Shown in pieces: positions 60,932 to 64,000 of a stretch of DNA of 64,000 bases (the stretch's first letter is position 1; each line of letters opens with the position of its first letter). The stretch is from Candidatus Methanoperedens sp. BLZ2. GTDB lineage: Archaea; Halobacteriota; Methanosarcinia; Methanosarcinales; Methanoperedenaceae. A program made the position numbers and the translations under genes. The notes beneath the pieces were generated by a model. The model was not told where the DNA came from, did no database searches, and saw only the letters and a list, made by a program, of their open reading frames with translations. The DNA is taken from positions 52,893 through 116,892 of the forward strand of contig NZ_NTMG01000081.1 of assembly GCF_002487355.1 (NCBI RefSeq), written 5' to 3'.

Positions 60932-62080
60932 TCAGATGACTTTTTGCTCTTTTGATTTCTTATAACCATTATATCCTGTCAATATAATGGCCCCAAGTCC
61001 AAGAAGAATAATTATAAAATGAATAAATCCCCCGATAATTGGCAGATTTATACCTATAACCACGATAATTAAACCTAAAGCCATGGCTAATACCCTGGAC
61101 TTCGTTTCCTGTTTCAACTTCCCTAATACATATTGTCCAACCCACAACCCAATATAAATTCTGCTTATATATAATAATGTAATATAAACAACTAATAATA
61201 TCAGACCAAGGGGAATTCCAATTACGGTTACTAAAAGTAATACCGCAACAATGGGTGTAACTATCAGGAATAGGAGTCCCCACAAAAGATTTTTTAACGG
61301 CTTAACTGAAATATTATCTGAAATTTTTTGAGTTAATTCGGGAGCGAGTATCAGGGATACTATTCCGATCAATAAAAGCCATAAATATCCCAGTATCTCA
61401 CCCGGTAACCGGGACATGAAATTTTCCCTTCTTACAGGTGTTTCTTTGTAAGTAGTCGTTCCCGAGACAATTCCTGAAATTTCACCCGGTCGGGGGGCCG
61501 TATATTCCAGATTCCCGCCTATGGTTGCGCCAGGAGAGACCTTGATATTATTACTTATATTAACAGTCACATTTCCCTTCGTTGCACCATTCATTTCCAC
61601 ATCGGAAGCTCCCCCATTGATATTTCCATTCACAGTACCATCAATGGTAGCAGTTCCTGCACCCAATGTTAAATCCCTGGTTATCCTCGCATTTTTCTCT
61701 AAAACGAGGTTTCTTGTAAAGACAAGAACATTATCCCCCACATCCCCACCAATTCTAACTTCGCCACCAGCTGCCTTTATATCATTCGTGACATTCCCTG
61801 TAACGATTATGGAACCTCCAGCCGCAATGACCCCGCCATTTATTGTTCCGGTGACTTTTATTTCAGAACCTGCAGCAATAAGATCACCGTTGATAACACC
61901 GTCTACTGTTATCGAATTTCCTGCAAAATAAAGATCATCATTTACTACCTCATCTTTCATGATAACGAGTTTATCCCCTGACCTGAATTCTGAAGCACTG
62001 GAAATTGAGGAAAAAACGATAACAAAAATGAACAAAAACATTAATATCTTTAAGAGAAACTTTGTATTCATACCACTCAC
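60932..62080 (-). CDS. Bactofilin-like polymer-forming domain with membrane region
   Basis: This 382-aa protein has a signal sequence (residues 8-30) and a right-handed beta-helix of about 180 residues with G/N/V periodicity (ITVDGVINGDLIAAGSEIKV, TGTINGGVIAAGGSIIVTGN and similar), as in bactofilins and polymer-forming proteins. Four or five C-terminal helices from about residue 235 follow (YLWLLLIGIVSLILAPELTQ, LLWGLLFLIVTPIVAVLLL). The beta-helix lies outside the cell. Such proteins are common in archaea and may build envelope structures; direct evidence is lacking. Confidence 0.8.
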   Translation of the reverse strand: MSGMNTKFLLKILMFLFIFVIVFSSISSASEFRSGDKLVIMKDEVVNDDLYFAGNSITVDGVINGDLIAAGSEIKVTGTINGGVIAAGGSIIVTGNVTNDIKAAGGEVRIGGDVGDNVLVFTRNLVLEKNARITRDLTLGAGTATIDGTVNGNINGGASDVEMNGATKGNVTVNISNNIKVSPGATIGGNLEYTAPRPGEISGIVSGTTTYKETPVRRENFMSRLPGEILGYLWLLLIGIVSLILAPELTQKISDNISVKPLKNLLWGLLFLIVTPIVAVLLLVTVIGIPLGLILLVVYITLLYISRIYIGLWVGQYVLGKLKQETKSRVLAMALGLIIVVIGINLPIIGGFIHFIIILLGLGAIILTGYNGYKKSKEQKVI

Positions 62081-62162
62081 AATAGTATGTTTGTAAGTCT
62101 TCTCTCATAAATGTTGCCACTACCGATAAATTATTAGCATTGATATCCGATAAGTTAAGGCT

Positions 62163-62420
62163 ATGGTCAAAATTATAGTTAAAAAAAGTATAGCTACAGG
62201 AAAAATAGCTGAAAAATTGGAAAAAATAGCAGCCTGTTCACAAGGGGTCTGCATACCTATAGCGGCTTCTAATGGTGATTTTGCTTTTGATACTACGGAA
62301 GATATTAAAAAATATTGGGATTCTTTAACAGAATCAAAACAAAAATCCATTATTAAAAAATATGTAGAGGGAAATAGTGGCCTGGAAGATATTATTGAAG
62401 AAGAGATGAAGAAGCATTAA
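62163..62420 (+). CDS. 85-aa hypothetical protein
   Basis: The protein reads MVKIIVKKSIATGKIAEKLE, KIAACSQGVCIPIAASNGDF then a helical end. A C-x4-C pair (ACSQGVC) and strand-helix alternation are the only notable features. The gene is convergent with the lipoprotein gene and overlaps its 3' end by four bases. No family recognised. Confidence 0.45.
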   Translation: MVKIIVKKSIATGKIAEKLEKIAACSQGVCIPIAASNGDFAFDTTEDIKKYWDSLTESKQKSIIKKYVEGNSGLEDIIEEEMKKH

Positions 62421-63346
62421 ATGCTATTTTCATTCTTCTCGTTTCTTTTCAGGTTAAGCTCCAGGAATTCAAGGGTCTTATTCCATGCGTCGACAGCTTG
62501 CTCCTTTCGAAAAGCTTGGGTGTTTGTCGGGTTTGAAAAGCCATGACCGGCTCCTTCATAAATAGAGATATTCACACTTGTTCCCTGTTCTTTAAGAATT
62601 CTTTCAAACTCACGGACATCTGTCACTGGAATGCTTGTATCCTCAGCTCCGAATAACCCCAGGACTGGCTGTTCCATCTTCATGAGAATGGCCTTATCTG
62701 TCGAAACCTGACCGTAATATATTACAGTAGCCTGTATGTCTTCATTGACACCCAGATGGAATGACTGACCGCCACCGTAACACCAGCCCAGTGAAGCGAT
62801 TTTACTTTTTTCCACGTTCGTCATATTACGCAGATACTTTACAGCTGCCTGCATCTTCGGGATCGTTTCATTATTGGGATTATTTCGAATATTGGCCTGG
62901 GCACCCTCGGTTGTCGTGGCGACATTTCCTTTAAAAAGATCAATTGCAAGCACTACATACCCTTCACGCGCCGTAATATCTGCCATGCTCTTTACCTGAT
63001 CGTTCAATCCCCACCATTCATGGATCATGACAATACCCGGATATTTGCCTGGAGTAACTGGCTGGACGAGGAATCCTGAAAGACTGACACCTTCAATATT
63101 GACATCAATATTAGTTGTTGAGACGTTCAACCCGGTCTTTCCTTTGAAAACTTCTGCAAGCCCAAGATAACTAGTATCAGGTTCTCCTGCCTGTTCATGA
63201 CCTGTCAGAGTTGGCACAGGTGTTGGCGAAGGAGTTGAAACTTCTGTCTGTTCAGGAGTTGTTCTTTCGTTCTCAACACATCCGGCAAAAAAAACAAGAG
63301 ACGCGATTATTAATGCACACGTCAAATTTCTAATAGTTCTATTCAT
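62417..63346 (-). CDS. Dienelactone hydrolase-family lipoprotein
   Basis: From ATG 63346 (GGTGGGAA upstream) the protein has 309 aa. It has a lipoprotein signal (ALIIASLVFFAGC), a Pro/Thr-rich linker (TPSPTPVPTLT) and an alpha/beta hydrolase domain. Nucleophile Cys in SLGWCYGGGQ, Asp in LFGAEDTSIP and His in EGAGHGFSNP form the dienelactone hydrolase triad. The enzyme is tethered outside the cell membrane. Natural substrate unknown. Confidence 0.85.
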   Translation of the reverse strand: MNRTIRNLTCALIIASLVFFAGCVENERTTPEQTEVSTPSPTPVPTLTGHEQAGEPDTSYLGLAEVFKGKTGLNVSTTNIDVNIEGVSLSGFLVQPVTPGKYPGIVMIHEWWGLNDQVKSMADITAREGYVVLAIDLFKGNVATTTEGAQANIRNNPNNETIPKMQAAVKYLRNMTNVEKSKIASLGWCYGGGQSFHLGVNEDIQATVIYYGQVSTDKAILMKMEQPVLGLFGAEDTSIPVTDVREFERILKEQGTSVNISIYEGAGHGFSNPTNTQAFRKEQAVDAWNKTLEFLELNLKRNEKNENSI

Positions 63347-63476
63347 AATATTCCCACCTATATAACAAATCAATGTCATATGATTTATAAATTGCTGTAA
63401 TGTCTTAAGAAGAACATTTATCTAAATTGTCAGCCATCAAAGATATGAAGATGGAGTAAAAATAAGGGAAGGTCTT

Positions 63477-63875
63477 ATGGGTTTTTTTGGAACCGAAGCA
63501 AGTTGGGTTGCTGATGTGACTTTGATTGCTCAGACAGCAGGTCTCATAATCCTTTTTTTAGGATGGAAATATGCTAAAACAAAAAATTTTCTAAAACATG
63601 ACATAACTGCTAAAACCTCTGTCCTGTTAGGTGGCTTATCTTTTATCTGGATGGGTTTTTCTCTGGTTTCTAATCTTGCGTCATTTATTTCTACAACTCT
63701 TATGGGTATTCTTATTTTCTCTCATATGATCATAGGACTACTGGCACTATTCATGGGATTATTCTTAGTGTTGGGTGAAATTAAAAAGACAAGGATGTTC
63801 ATGATTATTACTTTTTCTTCATGGATCGCAGCAATGTTCCTGGGCATTATTTTATACTACTTGTTATTTATGTAA
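63477..63875 (+). CDS. Four-helix membrane protein (DUF420-like)
   Basis: This 132-aa protein has four membrane helices at about 11-29, 46-72, 76-100 and 108-130, with a His in MIIGLLALFMGLF-type third helix (SHMIIGLLAL). The layout resembles DUF420/CtaM-type proteins linked to oxidase assembly, but similarity is limited to topology and a few positions. It ends in a short tail. GGTCTT upstream of the ATG is a weak ribosome-binding site. Confidence 0.55.
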   Translation: MGFFGTEASWVADVTLIAQTAGLIILFLGWKYAKTKNFLKHDITAKTSVLLGGLSFIWMGFSLVSNLASFISTTLMGILIFSHMIIGLLALFMGLFLVLGEIKKTRMFMIITFSSWIAAMFLGIILYYLLFM

Positions 63876-63942
63876 AATTCAAATAAACGATAACGATTAA
63901 TATGAAGGTGCCTATTCATACATATAAGTGGAGGTAATAAAA

Positions 63943-63987
63943 ATGGCTATACAGGCTGTCCCAAATCCCACTTCAATGAAAAAATGA
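63943..63987 (+). other. 14-codon ORF with strong ribosome-binding site at window edge
   Basis: GTGGAGGTAAT (63929-63939) precedes ATG 63943, which opens MAIQAVPNPTSMKK and then stops. Either it is a leader peptide for a gene past the right edge, or the start of a gene broken by a frameshift. The window ends 13 bases later so this cannot be decided. Confidence 0.35.
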
Positions 63988-64000
63988 CATTATTTTCAAT

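Overview
The window reads as a chromosomal segment of a methanogen-related euryarchaeon of the Methanosarcinales type. The evidence is a complete F420H2 dehydrogenase (Fpo-type) operon with fpoO and a split fpoJ, a methanogenesis marker 9 protein, and archaeal information-processing genes: RadB, replication factor C small subunit, PCNA, primase large subunit, archaeal CCA-adding enzyme and archaeal-type tRNAs. Membrane-bound F420H2 oxidation, succinyl-CoA synthetase, proline dehydrogenase and many small toxin-antitoxin-like modules would fit an ANME-2d (Methanoperedens-like) genome. That placement is inference; the sequence alone does not name the species.

Layout. 1-6.3 kb: end of an ATPase gene, a beta-CASP RNase without a normal start codon, two membrane or surface proteins, and a metallophosphoesterase-cooC-radB operon. 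6.4-9.2 kb: an AT-rich operon of a small protein, a helical protein, a PRTase resembling orotate phosphoribosyltransferase, a protein that may be completed by a -1 frameshift, and an OMP-decarboxylase-like enzyme. 9.4-11.1 kb: a YkgJ-type cysteine protein and methanogenesis marker 9. 11.2-21.6 kb: fpoABCDHIJJKLMNO. 21.7-26.7 kb: a HEAT/CheC-type fusion, a deleted oxidoreductase gene, dITPase, aspartate kinase and tRNA-Gly. 26.7-34.3 kb: an IS110 remnant, a DsbA-like protein, a TPR-nitrilase fusion, a thioredoxin-CcdA membrane protein, CCA enzyme and tRNA-Leu. 34.3-39.4 kb: patchwork DNA with an acylphosphatase-like gene and its decayed copy around a VapBC module, a small zinc protein, a tRNA 3' remnant, ChaB, two tRNAs and a MITE-like element.

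39.4-48.5 kb: a large surface protein, DEAD-box helicase, two regulators, RFC small subunit, a Cas2/VapD-like plus PIN pair, sucCD and tRNA-Pro. 48.6-52 kb: a KaiC-like ATPase, PCNA and PriL. 52-53.3 kb: an HsdR C-terminal fragment translationally coupled to MNT/HepT and a chimeric small ORF. 53.3-58.2 kb: an NmrA-like protein and an ABC exporter in which one permease is fused to a PrsW-like domain. 58.2-64 kb: a PIN pair, a 222-bp duplication of the proline dehydrogenase 5' end around a two-gene cassette, a bactofilin-like membrane protein, a dienelactone hydrolase lipoprotein and a small membrane protein.

Fpo takes electrons from F420H2 into the membrane and pumps ions. CooC points to carbon monoxide dehydrogenase maturation elsewhere in the genome. 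The DsbA-like and thioredoxin-CcdA proteins form a plausible extracytoplasmic thiol system. The strongest candidates for undescribed systems are the PRTase/OMPDC operon, the Cas2-like/PIN pair, the TPR-nitrilase fusion, the HEAT-CheC fusion, and the cassette inserted at proline dehydrogenase.
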